Positions 8,477-20,156 of a stretch of DNA of 64,000 bases are shown here, one piece after another. The DNA is from Sphingomonas sp. 8AM (GTDB lineage: Bacteria > Pseudomonadota > Alphaproteobacteria > Sphingomonadales > Sphingomonadaceae). The notes beneath the pieces are model-generated. The model saw nothing but the letters and a program-made list of their open reading frames with translations, was not told where the DNA came from and did no database searches. Numbering within the stretch: the stretch's first letter is position 1; every line of letters begins with the position of its first letter. A program made the translations under genes and the position numbers. The stretch spans positions 1,684,224-1,748,223 of the forward strand of contig NZ_LR733844.1 in the NCBI RefSeq assembly GCF_902506455.1, given 5' to 3'.

Positions 8477-9224
8477 TCCGCGCGTAGCTGGCGACGCTGA
8501 ACGGCAGCGCGACGAGATAGGCCACCCCGGCCGCCGCAGCGGTTTGCCACGGCGCGCTGACCGCCGCGGCACCCACCGCGACAACGATCGCGATCGCCTC
8601 GAAACGGATGTTGGGGCGGAGCTTCAGCGAGCCGGTCGAGAAGGTGGCAAGGCTCGACACCATCAACAGCGCGACCATTACCGTCCACGGAGCGATCAGC
8701 CGTGGATCGCGGAGGACGGGCGCCTCGGTGACGAACCACAGGAACAAGGGCAGCAACGCCAGTGCGGCACCGGCGGGGGCAGGCACGCCAGTGAGGAAGC
8801 CGGCGGACTTGTGGGGCTGGTCGTCGGCATCGATGTTCGCGTTGAAGCGCGCAAGGCGCAGCGCGCAGAAGACGGCGAGTACCAGCGCCGCCATCCAGCC
8901 GAACCGCGGCAGCGTGTGAAGCGACCAGAGATACAGGATCAGCGCCGGCGACACGCCAAACGAGATCGCGTCGGAGAGCGAATCGAGTTCGGCGCCAAAG
9001 CGGCTCTCCCCGTGCAGCATGCGCGCGACGCGCCCGTCGAGGCCGTCGAGCACGCCGGCAAGCAGCACCATCATCACCGCCAGTTCCCAGTTCGCCGAGA
9101 TCGCGAACCGGATCCCCGACAGACCGGAACATAGCGCCAGCGCGGTGACCGCATTGGGGGCGACCGCGCGCAATGGCAGGCCGCCCGGCGGGCGGCGGAG
9201 CGGACGGCGAAGCGGCGGTCTCAT
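8412..9224 (-). CDS. pssA: CDP-diacylglycerol-serine O-phosphatidyltransferase
   Basis: Makes phosphatidylserine from CDP-diacylglycerol and serine in the membrane. The CDP-alcohol phosphatidyltransferase signature is complete: DGLDGRVARML, then GAELDSLSDAISFG, with the conserved Asp residues. About 270 residues with hydrophobic helices throughout. It follows psd by ten bases, so phosphatidylserine made here goes directly to the decarboxylase. The first 15 residues are very Arg/Pro-rich and the true start may be slightly downstream. The 3' end overlaps the small plus-strand gene at 8234-8476. Confidence 0.93.
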   Translation of the reverse strand: MRPPLRRPLRRPPGGLPLRAVAPNAVTALALCSGLSGIRFAISANWELAVMMVLLAGVLDGLDGRVARMLHGESRFGAELDSLSDAISFGVSPALILYLWSLHTLPRFGWMAALVLAVFCALRLARFNANIDADDQPHKSAGFLTGVPAPAGAALALLPLFLWFVTEAPVLRDPRLIAPWTVMVALLMVSSLATFSTGSLKLRPNIRFEAIAIVVAVGAAAVSAPWQTAAAAGVAYLVALPFSVASYARIKRLRASAASSTPPSSLPPSA

Positions 9225-9234
9225 CGGCGCGCGC

Positions 9235-9957
9235 CTATTGCGACTTGCCGGTGATGCGCGGCACGCCGAAGCGACCCAGCACCGTTTCGCCCGCCACGGC
9301 GCGCTGCCCCAGCGCGACCTGCGGCTCGAACCCTTCCGGCAGATACACGTCGACGCGGCTGCCGAAGCGGATCAGCCCGACGCGCTGCCCGGCGGCGACG
9401 ATGTCGCCGATCTTGGCGAAGCCGACGATCCGGCGCGCCACCAGCCCGGCAATCTGCGTGAACCCGACGCGGCGGCCGTCGAAGCCCTCGACCACGAAAT
9501 GCTGGCGCTCATTCTCCTCGGACGCCTTGTCGAGATCGGCGTTCAGGAACTTGCCCGAGATATAGACGACCTGCCGGATCGTCCCCGCGATCGGCGAGCG
9601 ATTGATGTGGACGTCGAACACCGACATGAACACCGAGACGCGCACCATCGGGGCCTCGCCGAGATCGCCGACCAGCTCACGCGGTACCGGCACGCGCTCG
9701 ATCATGGTGATGAGCCCGTCGGCGGGCGACACGATCAGGTCGTCGCCGATCGGCGTGGTGCGCACCGGATCGCGGAAGAACGCCGCCACCCACAGGGTAA
9801 GTCCCAGAAACGGCCAGAAGAATACCTTGGAGACGATCGTCATCAACAGGGTGATGCCGAACGCAATGGCGGTGAATTTCTGCCCTTCCGGGTGGACGGC
9901 GGGAAAGCGCCACTTGACGGTGGTCGTGACGACCGGCGGCTTGTCGAGCGAAGTCAT
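9235..9957 (-). CDS. psd: Phosphatidylserine decarboxylase proenzyme
   Basis: Converts phosphatidylserine to phosphatidylethanolamine. 240 residues, the short alphaproteobacterial type. [22 protein letters not shown] and the C-terminal [13 protein letters not shown] are visible; self-cleavage at the Gly-Ser of that last motif gives the pyruvoyl cofactor. A hydrophobic segment near residues 30-60 ([20 protein letters not shown]) anchors it. Located just upstream of pssA on the same strand, the usual pair. Confidence 0.94.
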   Translation of the reverse strand: MTSLDKPPVVTTTVKWRFPAVHPEGQKFTAIAFGITLLMTIVSKVFFWPFLGLTLWVAAFFRDPVRTTPIGDDLIVSPADGLITMIERVPVPRELVGDLGEAPMVRVSVFMSVFDVHINRSPIAGTIRQVVYISGKFLNADLDKASEENERQHFVVEGFDGRRVGFTQIAGLVARRIVGFAKIGDIVAAGQRVGLIRFGSRVDVYLPEGFEPQVALGQRAVAGETVLGRFGVPRITGKSQ

Positions 9958-10064
9958 CGCTTCGTCCTATCGAGCGAAGCGCGCGGTGACAACGCCGTAG
10001 GTTGATCCCTGCCCCCCTTCCCCCTATCGCCGCACCAAACCACCCACTCGAAGGACAAGCGAGC

Positions 10065-11285
10065 ATGGCGAAGATCAAGGTAAAGACGCCCGTCGTGGAG
10101 ATCGACGGCGACGAGATGACGCGGATCATCTGGGAATGGATCCGCGAGCGCCTGATCAAGCCATACCTCGACATCGATCTCGATTATTACGATCTCGGCG
10201 TCCAGGAGCGTGACCGCACCGACGATCAGGTCACGATCAACAGCGCCAAGGCGATCCAGAAATATGGCGTCGGCGTGAAGTGCGCGACGATCACCCCCGA
10301 CGAGCAGCGCGTCGAGGAGTTCGGCCTCAAGAAGATGTGGCGATCGCCCAACGGCACGATCCGCAACATCCTCGGCGGCGTCGTCTTCCGCGAGCCGATC
10401 GTGATGAAGAACGTCCCCCGCCTGATCCCGGGCTGGACGCACCCGATCGTCGTCGGCCGTCACGCCTTCGGCGACCAGTATAAGGCGACCGACTTCAAGG
10501 TGCCCGGCAAGGGCAAGCTGACCATGAAGTGGGAAGGCGAGAACGGCGAGACGATCGAGCACGAGGTGTTCGATTTCCCGTCGTCGGGCGTCGCGATGGG
10601 CATGTACAATCTCGACGAGTCGATCCGCGACTTTGCGCGTGCCTCGCTCAACTACGGGCTCGGCCGCAACTGGCCGGTGTATCTCTCGACCAAGAACACG
10701 ATCCTCAAGGCCTATGACGGCCGCTTCAAGGACATCTTCGCCGAAGTGTTCGAGAGCGAGTTCGCCGACCAGTTCAAGGCCGCCGGCATCGTCTACGAGC
10801 ACCGCCTGATCGACGACATGGTCGCTTCCGCGCTCAAGTGGAACGGCGAGTTCGTCTGGGCCTGCAAGAACTATGACGGCGATGTTCAGTCGGATCAGGT
10901 CGCGCAGGGCTTCGGCTCGCTCGGCCTCATGACCTCGGTGCTGATGACCCCGGACGGCAAGACGATCGAGGCCGAGGCGGCGCATGGCACCGTCACGCGC
11001 CACTATCGCCAGCACCAGCAGGGCAAGGCGACCTCGACCAACCCGATCGCGTCGATCTTCGCATGGACCGGCGGGCTGAAGTACCGCGGCAAGTTCGACA
11101 ACACGCCCGACGTGACGCGCTTTGCTGAAACGCTTGAGCAGGTTTGCGTCGAGACGGTCGAGAACGGCGACATGACCAAGGATCTCGCGATCCTGATCGG
11201 CCCGGACCAGCGCTGGATGACCACCGAGCAGTTCTTCGAGGCGGTTCGCGTCAACCTCGAGAAGAAGATGGCCAACTGGGCCTGA
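10065..11285 (+). CDS. icd: NADP-dependent isocitrate dehydrogenase (type II homodimeric)
   Basis: TCA-cycle enzyme oxidising isocitrate to 2-oxoglutarate with NADP. The sequence is of the eukaryote-like subfamily: [18 protein letters not shown] at the start, [15 protein letters not shown] (substrate binding), [34 protein letters not shown] and [10 protein letters not shown]. 406 residues. The ATG at 10065 has AAGGA eight bases upstream; the open frame to 10002 is non-homologous. Transcribed divergently from psd. Confidence 0.96.
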   Translation: MAKIKVKTPVVEIDGDEMTRIIWEWIRERLIKPYLDIDLDYYDLGVQERDRTDDQVTINSAKAIQKYGVGVKCATITPDEQRVEEFGLKKMWRSPNGTIRNILGGVVFREPIVMKNVPRLIPGWTHPIVVGRHAFGDQYKATDFKVPGKGKLTMKWEGENGETIEHEVFDFPSSGVAMGMYNLDESIRDFARASLNYGLGRNWPVYLSTKNTILKAYDGRFKDIFAEVFESEFADQFKAAGIVYEHRLIDDMVASALKWNGEFVWACKNYDGDVQSDQVAQGFGSLGLMTSVLMTPDGKTIEAEAAHGTVTRHYRQHQQGKATSTNPIASIFAWTGGLKYRGKFDNTPDVTRFAETLEQVCVETVENGDMTKDLAILIGPDQRWMTTEQFFEAVRVNLEKKMANWA

Positions 11286-11290
11286 CCTGA

Positions 11291-11326
11291 TGCCCGGGCG
11301 GCGGACGAACGATCCGTCGCCCGGCA
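11291..11326. terminator. Hairpin terminator between icd and the DUF5818-like gene
   Basis: Arms at about 11291-11305 and 11313-11326 pair over 13-14 bases with one bulge; followed on the plus strand by a short T-rich stretch (ATTCTTCT). It lies between two convergent genes and probably serves both. Confidence 0.5.
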
Positions 11327-11331
11327 TTCTT

Positions 11332-11535
11332 CTACGCGGCGCTGACGCCTTCGGCGGCGACGCGCCCCTCCCCGCACACCACGCCCTGCACGCGGACACG
11401 CTTCTGGACGTGATCGACCGGCACGCGCGGCAACTCCAGCACATAGCGGCCACCGCGATCGCGTTGCAGGACGAACGCGCCATGCTCGCGCACCAACAAT
11501 CCGGTTTCGTCGATGGGGGTGCCGATACTGCTCAT
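11332..11535 (-). CDS. Small DUF5818-type protein
   Basis: A 67-residue protein of a small family common in sphingomonads (DUF5818, from memory): GTPIDETGLLVREHGAFVL at the N terminus, then RYVLELPRVPVDHVQKRVRV, ending in GVSAA. Predominantly beta in character, no signal peptide or membrane segment; function unknown. The start may be ATG 11535 or GTG 11544; neither has a good ribosome site. It lies 54 bases downstream of the tRNA gene on the same strand and could share its transcript. Confidence 0.65.
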   Translation of the reverse strand: MSSIGTPIDETGLLVREHGAFVLQRDRGGRYVLELPRVPVDHVQKRVRVQGVVCGEGRVAAEGVSAA

Positions 11536-11588
11536 CGGCCGCACATGGCGATGTCGATCGCGACGCGCAATGCGCCGCCGAAAGGCGG

Positions 11589-11664
11589 TGGTGGGCCCGG
11601 CAGGACTCGAACCCGCAACCTAGCCGTTATGAGCGGCCAGCTCTAACCATTGAGCTACAGGCCC
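11589..11664 (-). tRNA. tRNA with CAU anticodon, probably tRNA-Ile2
   Basis: 76 bases including an encoded CCA. All stems fold: acceptor GGGCCTG with CGGGCCC, D arm GCTC/GAGC, anticodon stem GGCCG/CGGCT around loop CTCATAA, and T arm GCGGG/CCTGC around TTCGAGT. The CAU anticodon fits Met or Ile2. The GGGCCTGTAGCTCA acceptor and D-arm start resembles alphaproteobacterial isoleucine tRNAs rather than elongator Met, so I favour Ile2, whose C34 would be lysidinylated by TilS to read AUA. It is not an initiator type: the acceptor's first pair is G-C. Confidence 0.93.
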
Positions 11665-11712
11665 CGACACCGCGCCGCCCCGTAGCGCCGCGGCCGGCCC
11701 GCTGGCAAGCGC

Positions 11713-13293
11713 CTACGTGGCGCCGCCTGTCGCATGCCCGCTGGCATCGTCCTCGACCGCCGGTAGCAGCAGCGTCAACAGCGCCGGCGCGATTACGAAC
11801 CGGCCGCCCATCTCGGCGGCGAGATTGCGGACCAGCCGGAACGCGAAACCAACCCCGAGCAGCGGCGCGCCTTCGTCACGCGACGCGTCCTCGTCGTCGA
11901 GCGCGTAGAGACTCGCCTCGTCACGATGCGCAAGTGCCGCCGGCGGCACCAGCGCGAGTGCCAGCGTCCCGACGCCCCCGACCAGCGCCATCGAGAGCTG
12001 CTCACCCGGCGCAGCCGCCGACAAGGCCGTCGACAGCAGCCGCGCGATCAGTCGCTCCGCGTCGTGCGGATTCACCGACCAAGCCGCGTCACGCACCGCC
12101 GGCAAGGCCAGTGCCGCGCCACGCAGCGCGGCGAGCGGCGCGAGATCGTCCGCGATCTGCTCCAACAGCGCGCAGGCGGGGGTCACGCCGTCACGGCGTT
12201 CCAACGCATGGCCGTCGATCCGCGCCGCGAGGTCGAGATCCTCGATGGCCCCGATCAGATCGCTGACGCGGCGGCGGATGTCCCCCGCCCGCTCGCGATA
12301 GGTCGGCGCCACCGGCCCCAACAGTTGCTGCTCGATCAACTCGGAGAAGCCGGCGATCGCGCTGGTCGGCGTTCGCAGTTCGTGGACCAGTCGCCGCAGT
12401 CCCTCGGCCCCCGCCGCACGGTCGCGCTCGACACCGCGCTCGGCGCGTTCGTCGGCGCGCGGGCGGCGTGCCTCGCCACGCATGCCCGTGAACCCGCCCG
12501 TCGCCTGATCGAACATCGGCACGCCGGCGATCCGCCATTCGCCCGCGATCGCCGACTCGCCGGGCACGCGCAGCCGGGCACCCGCGAACGGCGCGCGTTT
12601 GCGGAACGCACCCGACGCGACGCCGTCGACGGCCGCCCCGGCCCAGATGCCGGCGCGCGGGTCGAGCGTCAGCCCGATCACCGCACCGCGCGGAGCGGCG
12701 TCCAGCCAGCGGATCACCCCGGCGGCATCGGTCTCGAACTGGAAACTGGCGAGCGGCCTGATCGGATCGCCACCCTTGCGTTGATGCGCACCGATCCGTT
12801 CGACGAGATCAGCGATATCGAAGCGCACACCCGGTCCGGCGATCGGGACGGGAGCGCTGGCGGGCGTGTAGCTTAGCCGGAGATCGCTGCCGCCGAAGCT
12901 GTCCAGCGCGCGCTCCACCGATGGCGGCAGGTCGCGGCGCTGCCTGACCACGCTGCGCCCGACCGGCCCCAGCCGCGGCAGCAGCGTCTCCCACTCCGCC
13001 GCGTCGAGCCGCACCGCGCGCAGCGTCGCTGCTGCGACTTCGGCGGTGTCGGTGGCAAATAGCGTGACCAGAGCCAGCGGCGCATCGACCAGCGCCAGTC
13101 CGCGAGCGCATGCGATCCGCACTGCCTCCGGCACCCGTTCCCGCAACTGGATCAATCGGGTCAGCAGCGTGTCGTCGGCAGGCGCCCGGCCCCGCGCGAT
13201 CAGGTCGACCAGCTGCCGATAGGTCGCACGCGCGCCCAGCGCCGAGCGCGCCTCGGCTGCCAACACGGTCCTCAGGCTGTCGTTGAAGCGCAC
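11713..13293 (-). CDS. Histidine-kinase-like protein with degenerate ATP-binding domain
   Basis: 526 residues, no clear membrane segment. An all-helical N-terminal part (1-150) is followed by a PAS-like segment (about 184-270), a HisKA domain with phosphoacceptor H304 in LVHELRTPTSAIAGFSELI, and a C-terminal part where the HATPase domain should be. There the N box lacks its Asn (LIARLLSTALSAAA), no DxGxG is seen, and only a weak G2-like GVGFAFRLVRNLAAEMGG remains. It may not autophosphorylate and could be a phosphotransfer, phosphatase or scaffold protein. The start is GTG 13293. A lone receiver lies at 34137. Function is not predictable from the sequence. Confidence 0.8.
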   Translation of the reverse strand: MRFNDSLRTVLAAEARSALGARATYRQLVDLIARGRAPADDTLLTRLIQLRERVPEAVRIACARGLALVDAPLALVTLFATDTAEVAAATLRAVRLDAAEWETLLPRLGPVGRSVVRQRRDLPPSVERALDSFGGSDLRLSYTPASAPVPIAGPGVRFDIADLVERIGAHQRKGGDPIRPLASFQFETDAAGVIRWLDAAPRGAVIGLTLDPRAGIWAGAAVDGVASGAFRKRAPFAGARLRVPGESAIAGEWRIAGVPMFDQATGGFTGMRGEARRPRADERAERGVERDRAAGAEGLRRLVHELRTPTSAIAGFSELIEQQLLGPVAPTYRERAGDIRRRVSDLIGAIEDLDLAARIDGHALERRDGVTPACALLEQIADDLAPLAALRGAALALPAVRDAAWSVNPHDAERLIARLLSTALSAAAPGEQLSMALVGGVGTLALALVPPAALAHRDEASLYALDDEDASRDEGAPLLGVGFAFRLVRNLAAEMGGRFVIAPALLTLLLPAVEDDASGHATGGAT

Positions 13294-13413
13294 GGAAACG
13301 ATCGACCTCTTGTTTCTTGCGGGTTGATCCCGCCGCCGTACCTAGAGACGCGGCCGCTTCGGAGCCATCGCGGAGATTTCGGGGTCATCCCGGATTGAAG
13401 CAGCTTTGGACAA

Positions 13414-13429
13414 TTGCGTTTCAGCGCAA
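13414..13429. promoter_or_regulatory. Candidate operator of the Lrp-type regulator
   Basis: Inverted repeat TTGCG-N6-CGCAA located 60-75 bases before the Lrp-type gene at 13490, in the divergent gap with the kinase gene. Lrp/AsnC proteins often bind short imperfect dyads and regulate themselves; the assignment is inference. Confidence 0.35.
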
Positions 13430-13489
13430 CAATCCTATAGCCGTCGCTTCAGATGCTATCGCGAAGATGCGTAGCCAGTTGAGTGAGAT

Positions 13490-13954
13490 ATGATGTCCCT
13501 GGATCGGATCGATCGTGAAATCCTGGCCCTCCTACAGGAGGACGGCCGGATGACCAATGTCGAGCTGGCCGAACGGGTCGGCCTGACCGCGCCTCCCTGC
13601 CTGCGCCGCGTCCGCGCGCTGGAGCAGGCCGGGGTGATTCGCGGCTATCATGCCGAGTGCGATGCAACCAAGCTCGGCTTTCCGATCACCGTCTTCGCTA
13701 TGGTCAGCCTGCGCAGTCAGGCCGAACCGGACCTCGCCGCGTTCGAGGCGCATGTCGCCGCGATCCCGGAAGTGCGTGAATGTCACATGCTCAACGGCGA
13801 GATCGACTTCATTCTGAAAATCGTCGCGCAGGATCTGGAGAGCTTCCAGCGCATCCTGACCACCAAGCTGACCTCCGCCCCCAATGTCACCAGCGTCAAG
13901 TCGTCGCTGACGATCCGCACCTTCAAGGCGCAGGCCGGCGTCCCGATCAGCTGA
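13490..13954 (+). CDS. Lrp/AsnC family transcriptional regulator
   Basis: 154 residues: N-terminal winged HTH (LDRIDREILALLQEDGRM, then NVELAERVGLTAPPCLRRVRALEQAGVIRG split across the motif) and a C-terminal RAM/AsnC ligand domain (VRECHMLNGEIDFILKIVAQDL). The spacing SAPNVTSVKSSLTIRTFK is typical of the glutamate or leucine-responsive type. Amino acids are the likely effectors. It stands alone on the plus strand between minus-strand genes, so its targets are not evident from neighbours. GAGTGAG precedes the start; ATG at 13490 and 13493 are both possible. Confidence 0.9.
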   Translation: MMSLDRIDREILALLQEDGRMTNVELAERVGLTAPPCLRRVRALEQAGVIRGYHAECDATKLGFPITVFAMVSLRSQAEPDLAAFEAHVAAIPEVRECHMLNGEIDFILKIVAQDLESFQRILTTKLTSAPNVTSVKSSLTIRTFKAQAGVPIS

Positions 13955-13960
13955 GCAACG

Positions 13961-13988
13961 AAAAAGGGGCGACCCACCGGCCGCCCCT
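13961..13988 (-). terminator. Terminator shared by convergent genes
   Basis: Stem AGGGGCG (13965-13971) with CGCCCCT (13982-13988). On the minus strand it is followed by TTTTT, so it mainly ends the transcript of the periplasmic repeat protein gene at 14014-15282; it may also act on the Lrp-type gene. Confidence 0.7.
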
Positions 13989-14013
13989 CTCCCTTCGTCC
14001 CGGGATCGAGCGC

Positions 14014-15282
14014 TTACGCGACCGGCGGATGATCGAGGAAGTCGATCCACCAGCCCGCGATATCGGCGCGTGGCGAACCGGTCACCGCCTGGAACGCGGT
14101 CCTGGCGCCAGCCTTGTCGCCCGAGTTCGCCAGCGCAATGCCCAGACGCGTGTTCACGGCATTGGCGTCGACACCGCCCTTCTGCAGCGCGGCGCGATAC
14201 AGCGCGATCGCCTTGGGATATTCGCCCGTGCCCAGATACGCGTCGGCGGTGCTCGCGGCGAGCTTGCCGTCCGCCGCCTTCATCGCGCGCGCTTCGACGG
14301 CGGCCATCGAACCTTCGTTCGAGATCGACTTGTTCGCGGCTGCCAGCAGGCTGCCGGCGTCGGGGCTGTTCGCCGGAATCTTGCCCGCGGCCTTGCCCTC
14401 GGTCAGCACCGCCTTCGATTCCCACGGCAGGCCCTGATCGAAGGTCCACTGTGCGTAGATTTCATAATCGTACTGATCGGCCAGCGCCTTGCCCGAACGC
14501 AGCAGGCGATACAGGTCGACCTTCTGCGCCTTGTCCAGCGTGGCGATCGACTGCGGCTGGATGCCCCAAACCACCAGCATGTCGCGCCAGTTCTTCGCGG
14601 TCGGATAGGCGGTCAGATAGCGACGCATCCACGCCCGGGTCTCCGTCGGGTTCTTCGCCTGGTTGTTGCGGGCGATCGCATAGCGGAAAATGTCTTCCGA
14701 CGGCTTCTGCCCCGCGGCCATCTGCTCGTCGACCATCTTGGCCAGCGCGGCGGATCCACCGGCGACATCACCCGAGTCCATCTTCAGCTTGACGAGCTGG
14801 AGCGGCAGGTTCGGATCGTTGTAGCCGAGCTGCTGCGCCTGCTCGAAGAAGCGCATCGCGCCCGCCGCATCCTTGGCATTCGCCTGGATCACGCCGCGCT
14901 GATACGCATATTTCGCCTTGTCGGCCTGCGCGGTACGCGGGCTGGCGATCAGCGCGTCAAGCGGCGCGGCGAGGTTGGCGTTGTTCGGACCGCCCGGCTG
15001 AATCACCTCCAGGTTGAGGCGCAGCGCGGCGGCGATGTACTTCTCGTCGTCGGTCTTGGCAGCGGCCTCGACTGCCGCGACCAGCGGCGTCGCGGTCGCG
15101 ACATCCTTGGTGGCGAGCGCGGTCTGCGCCTGCGCGGCCGGGCCGCGAACCTCGTTGCTGAGCTTGAGCTGATCGCCCTTCTGCTCTTCCTTCTTCTTCT
15201 GTGCCACCGCCGGCTGCGACAGTGCGACCGTCGCACCACCAGCCAGAAGCACAGCCATCACGGCGTTCGAAAGGGTCTTCAT
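14014..15282 (-). CDS. Periplasmic tetratricopeptide-like repeat protein
   Basis: 422 residues. The N terminus MKTLSNAVMAVLLAGGATVALS ending in AVAQ is a Sec signal peptide. The mature part is helical and repeat-rich with TPR-like pairs, for example DAAGAMRFFEQAQQLGYND and YPKAIALYRAALQKGGV. No catalytic motif. Such proteins act as scaffolds in the periplasm; no specific role can be assigned. The start at 15282 is chosen because GGAGAG lies 9 bases upstream and the signal peptide follows; the open frame upstream to 15633 overlaps yaaA and is a shadow. Divergent from yaaA. Confidence 0.85.
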   Translation of the reverse strand: MKTLSNAVMAVLLAGGATVALSQPAVAQKKKEEQKGDQLKLSNEVRGPAAQAQTALATKDVATATPLVAAVEAAAKTDDEKYIAAALRLNLEVIQPGGPNNANLAAPLDALIASPRTAQADKAKYAYQRGVIQANAKDAAGAMRFFEQAQQLGYNDPNLPLQLVKLKMDSGDVAGGSAALAKMVDEQMAAGQKPSEDIFRYAIARNNQAKNPTETRAWMRRYLTAYPTAKNWRDMLVVWGIQPQSIATLDKAQKVDLYRLLRSGKALADQYDYEIYAQWTFDQGLPWESKAVLTEGKAAGKIPANSPDAGSLLAAANKSISNEGSMAAVEARAMKAADGKLAASTADAYLGTGEYPKAIALYRAALQKGGVDANAVNTRLGIALANSGDKAGARTAFQAVTGSPRADIAGWWIDFLDHPPVA

Positions 15283-15430
15283 CGACACGTCTCTCCAGAT
15301 TTCGCGGGCGTAACGCTCGGTCGCTGCTCTAGTGCCCACCGCGCGCGTGTACAAGGAATGTACCGTAGCAATGCGTTGCCGCCGCTGAACCGCAATTGAA
15401 CGCGGCCGGGCCCCGGAGTACGGCGCGGCG

Positions 15431-16177
15431 ATGATCGCCGTTCTCTCGCCGGCCAAGACGCTGGACCTCGAAACACCACCGCCCTTTTCCGCGACCCCGG
15501 CCCGCTTCGCGGCCGAGGCTGCGACGCTGGCGAAGGCCGCCTCGCACCTGACGCAAAAGCGCCTCTCCGAGCTGATGAAGATCTCGCCTGCGCTCGCCAA
15601 GCTCAACGCCGATCGCTTCCGCGACTTCGACACTGCCGAAGAGCGCCCCGCCCTCTATACCTTCGCGGGCGACGTCTACACCGGGCTCGACGCCGCAACG
15701 CTCGACGAGCCGGCGGTACGTTTCGCACAGGATCATCTGCGCCTGCTCTCCGGCCTCTATGGCCTGCTCCGCCCGCTCGACGCGATGCGTCCGTACCGGC
15801 TGGAGATGGGCACACGCTGGGCGCCGCGCCGCGACAAGCTCACCGACTGGTGGGGACCGCGCATCGCGGATGCGTTGGCGCAGGACGTGGCAGACGAGGG
15901 GTCGAAGGTGGTGCTCAACCTTGCCAGCAACGAATATTGGGAGGCGGTCGCCGGAAGACTCCCGTCGGCCGTCCGCGTCGTCGCCGTCGACTTCCGCGAG
16001 GCGGACGACCGCTTCATCAGCTTCCACGCCAAGAAGGCGCGGGGCATGATGGCGCGCTATCTGGTCGAGCATCATGTCGCCGATCTGGACGGCATGAAGG
16101 CGTTCGACACCGCCGGCTATCGCTTCGACGCCAATGCCAGCGACGAGGCCCGCTGGACCTTCCGGAGGGCCGCCTGA
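15431..16177 (+). CDS. yaaA: YaaA family peroxide stress protein
   Basis: 248 residues of the UPF0246/DUF328 family; in E. coli YaaA binds DNA and limits iron-driven oxidative damage. Family landmarks are SPAKTLDLE at the N terminus, LSELMKISPALAKLNADR, ALYTFAGDVYTGLDA, LRLLSGLYGLLRPLD and the C-terminal VVAVDFREADDRFISFHAKKARGMM block split about residue 200. It overlaps the SDR gene by one base (TGATG), so the two are translationally coupled. Confidence 0.93.
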   Translation: MIAVLSPAKTLDLETPPPFSATPARFAAEAATLAKAASHLTQKRLSELMKISPALAKLNADRFRDFDTAEERPALYTFAGDVYTGLDAATLDEPAVRFAQDHLRLLSGLYGLLRPLDAMRPYRLEMGTRWAPRRDKLTDWWGPRIADALAQDVADEGSKVVLNLASNEYWEAVAGRLPSAVRVVAVDFREADDRFISFHAKKARGMMARYLVEHHVADLDGMKAFDTAGYRFDANASDEARWTFRRAA

Positions 16178-16833
16178 TGCGCGCCGTGGTGATTGGTGCC
16201 GGCGGCGGCGTCGGCGCGGCACTCGCCGACGCGTTGGCGGAGGAAGAGAATGACGTCGTCCGCCTCACCCGCGCCGAGTTGGACCTGACGGACGAACCGA
16301 CCATCGCCGCAGCAGCCGCGCAGGTCGGCAAGGCCGATATGGTGGTCGTGGCCACCGGCCTGCTTCACGACGCGGAACACGGGCCGGAGAAAGCGCTGCG
16401 CGATCTCGATCCGGTGTGGCTGGCGAAGCAATATGCGGTGAACGCGATTGGCCCGGCGCTGGTGGCCAAGCACTTCCTGCCCATCCTGCCCCGCACCGGC
16501 CGCTCGGTGTTCGCGGCGTTATCGGCGCGCGTCGGCAGCATTTCCGACAACCGGCTCGGCGGCTGGTACGGCTATCGCGCGAGCAAGGCGGCGCTCAACC
16601 AGTTGATCCGCACGCTGGCGATCGAGGACAAGCGCCGCAACGATCGCGGGATCGTCGTCGCGCTCCATCCCGGCACCGTCGACACCCGGCTGTCCAGGCC
16701 GTTCCAGCAGAGCGGACGCGACCTGTTCCAGCCCGATCGCGCCGCGGTGCAGTTGCTCGACGTGCTCGACGCGCTGAAGCCGACCGACAGCGGCAAGCTG
16801 TTCGCGTGGGATGGTGCCGAGATCACGCCGTGA
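16177..16833 (+). CDS. SDR family oxidoreductase (C-factor-like)
   Basis: 218 residues. The N-terminal Rossmann motif GAGGGVGAALADAL, a central VVATGLLHD, Ser in LSARVGSIS and the catalytic YRASKAALNQLI (Tyr-x-x-x-Lys) show a short-chain dehydrogenase of the C-factor/CsgA-like group. Substrate unknown. The ATG shares a base with the yaaA stop and has GGAGGG about 8 bases upstream, so it is the second gene of a two-gene operon. Confidence 0.88.
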   Translation: MRAVVIGAGGGVGAALADALAEEENDVVRLTRAELDLTDEPTIAAAAAQVGKADMVVVATGLLHDAEHGPEKALRDLDPVWLAKQYAVNAIGPALVAKHFLPILPRTGRSVFAALSARVGSISDNRLGGWYGYRASKAALNQLIRTLAIEDKRRNDRGIVVALHPGTVDTRLSRPFQQSGRDLFQPDRAAVQLLDVLDALKPTDSGKLFAWDGAEITP

Positions 16834-16844
16834 TCGCCCTTCTT

Positions 16845-16872
16845 CGTCATTGCGAGCTAGGTCGCAATGACG
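16845..16872. repeat. Family A palindrome, truncated copy
   Basis: CGTCATTGCGAG and GTCGCAATGACG form an 11-base stem around a four-base centre. These are the outer ends of the much longer family A repeats at 22024 and 52661, with the inner part missing. It lies downstream of the SDR gene and may fold as a 3' hairpin. Confidence 0.7.
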
Positions 16873-17005
16873 CGGCGGTGATTGGGGCCGTCAGGACAGG
16901 ACGAGGCAGACGCTCGCCCATCCCGGTCGCCCCGGGCGTGACTTTGTGCCTCATGCCGCCTAGACACGCGCCTGAAACGAATCCGTAAAAAGAAAGTACC
17001 TAAAG

Positions 17006-19773
<2,768 letters not shown>

Positions 19774-19777
<4 letters not shown>

Positions 19778-20127
19778 CCGACCTGCCGCTGACCGCCTAT
19801 AAGGTCCTGACCGCCGGGCAGATGGCGACGCTGGAACAGCATGGGCAGTTCGGCGGCGCGCCGGTCGACGTGGCGGACGGCTACATCCATCTGTCGACCG
19901 CCGAACAGCTTGCCGAGACGATCGGCAAGCATTTCGCCGGACAGGCCGATCTGCACATCGTCGCGGTCGACCTCGCCGCGCACGGCGACAAGGTGAAGTG
20001 GGAAGAGTCGCGCGGCGGCCAGCTCTTCCCGCACCTTTACGGTGAGATGCTGCTGGAAACGGTCATCGCCTACGGCCCGCTCGACCGCCGCGCCGACGGC
20101 ACGATCAAGCTCCCCACCACCGGCTAA
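19774..20127 (+). CDS. DUF952 family protein
   Basis: 117 residues. The family signature DGYIHLSTAEQLAET is present, with LHIVAVDLAAHGDKVKWEESRGG and FPHLYGEM further on. DUF952 proteins have an ADP-ribosyltransferase-like fold but no established function. The ATG overlaps the gyrA stop by four bases (ATGA), so it is translated from the gyrA mRNA. A conserved Arg/His arrangement is seen but I do not assign activity. Confidence 0.9.
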
Positions 20128-20156
20128 CCGTCGCCCGGCGGAGGTAGGGGCGACGA

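Noticed and set aside
10748..10763. GTTC-N8-GTTC inside icd as a LexA site
   Set aside because: Spacing is eight rather than seven and it lies within coding sequence.
9954..11483. Minus-strand open frame of 509 codons
   Set aside because: Antisense shadow of icd.
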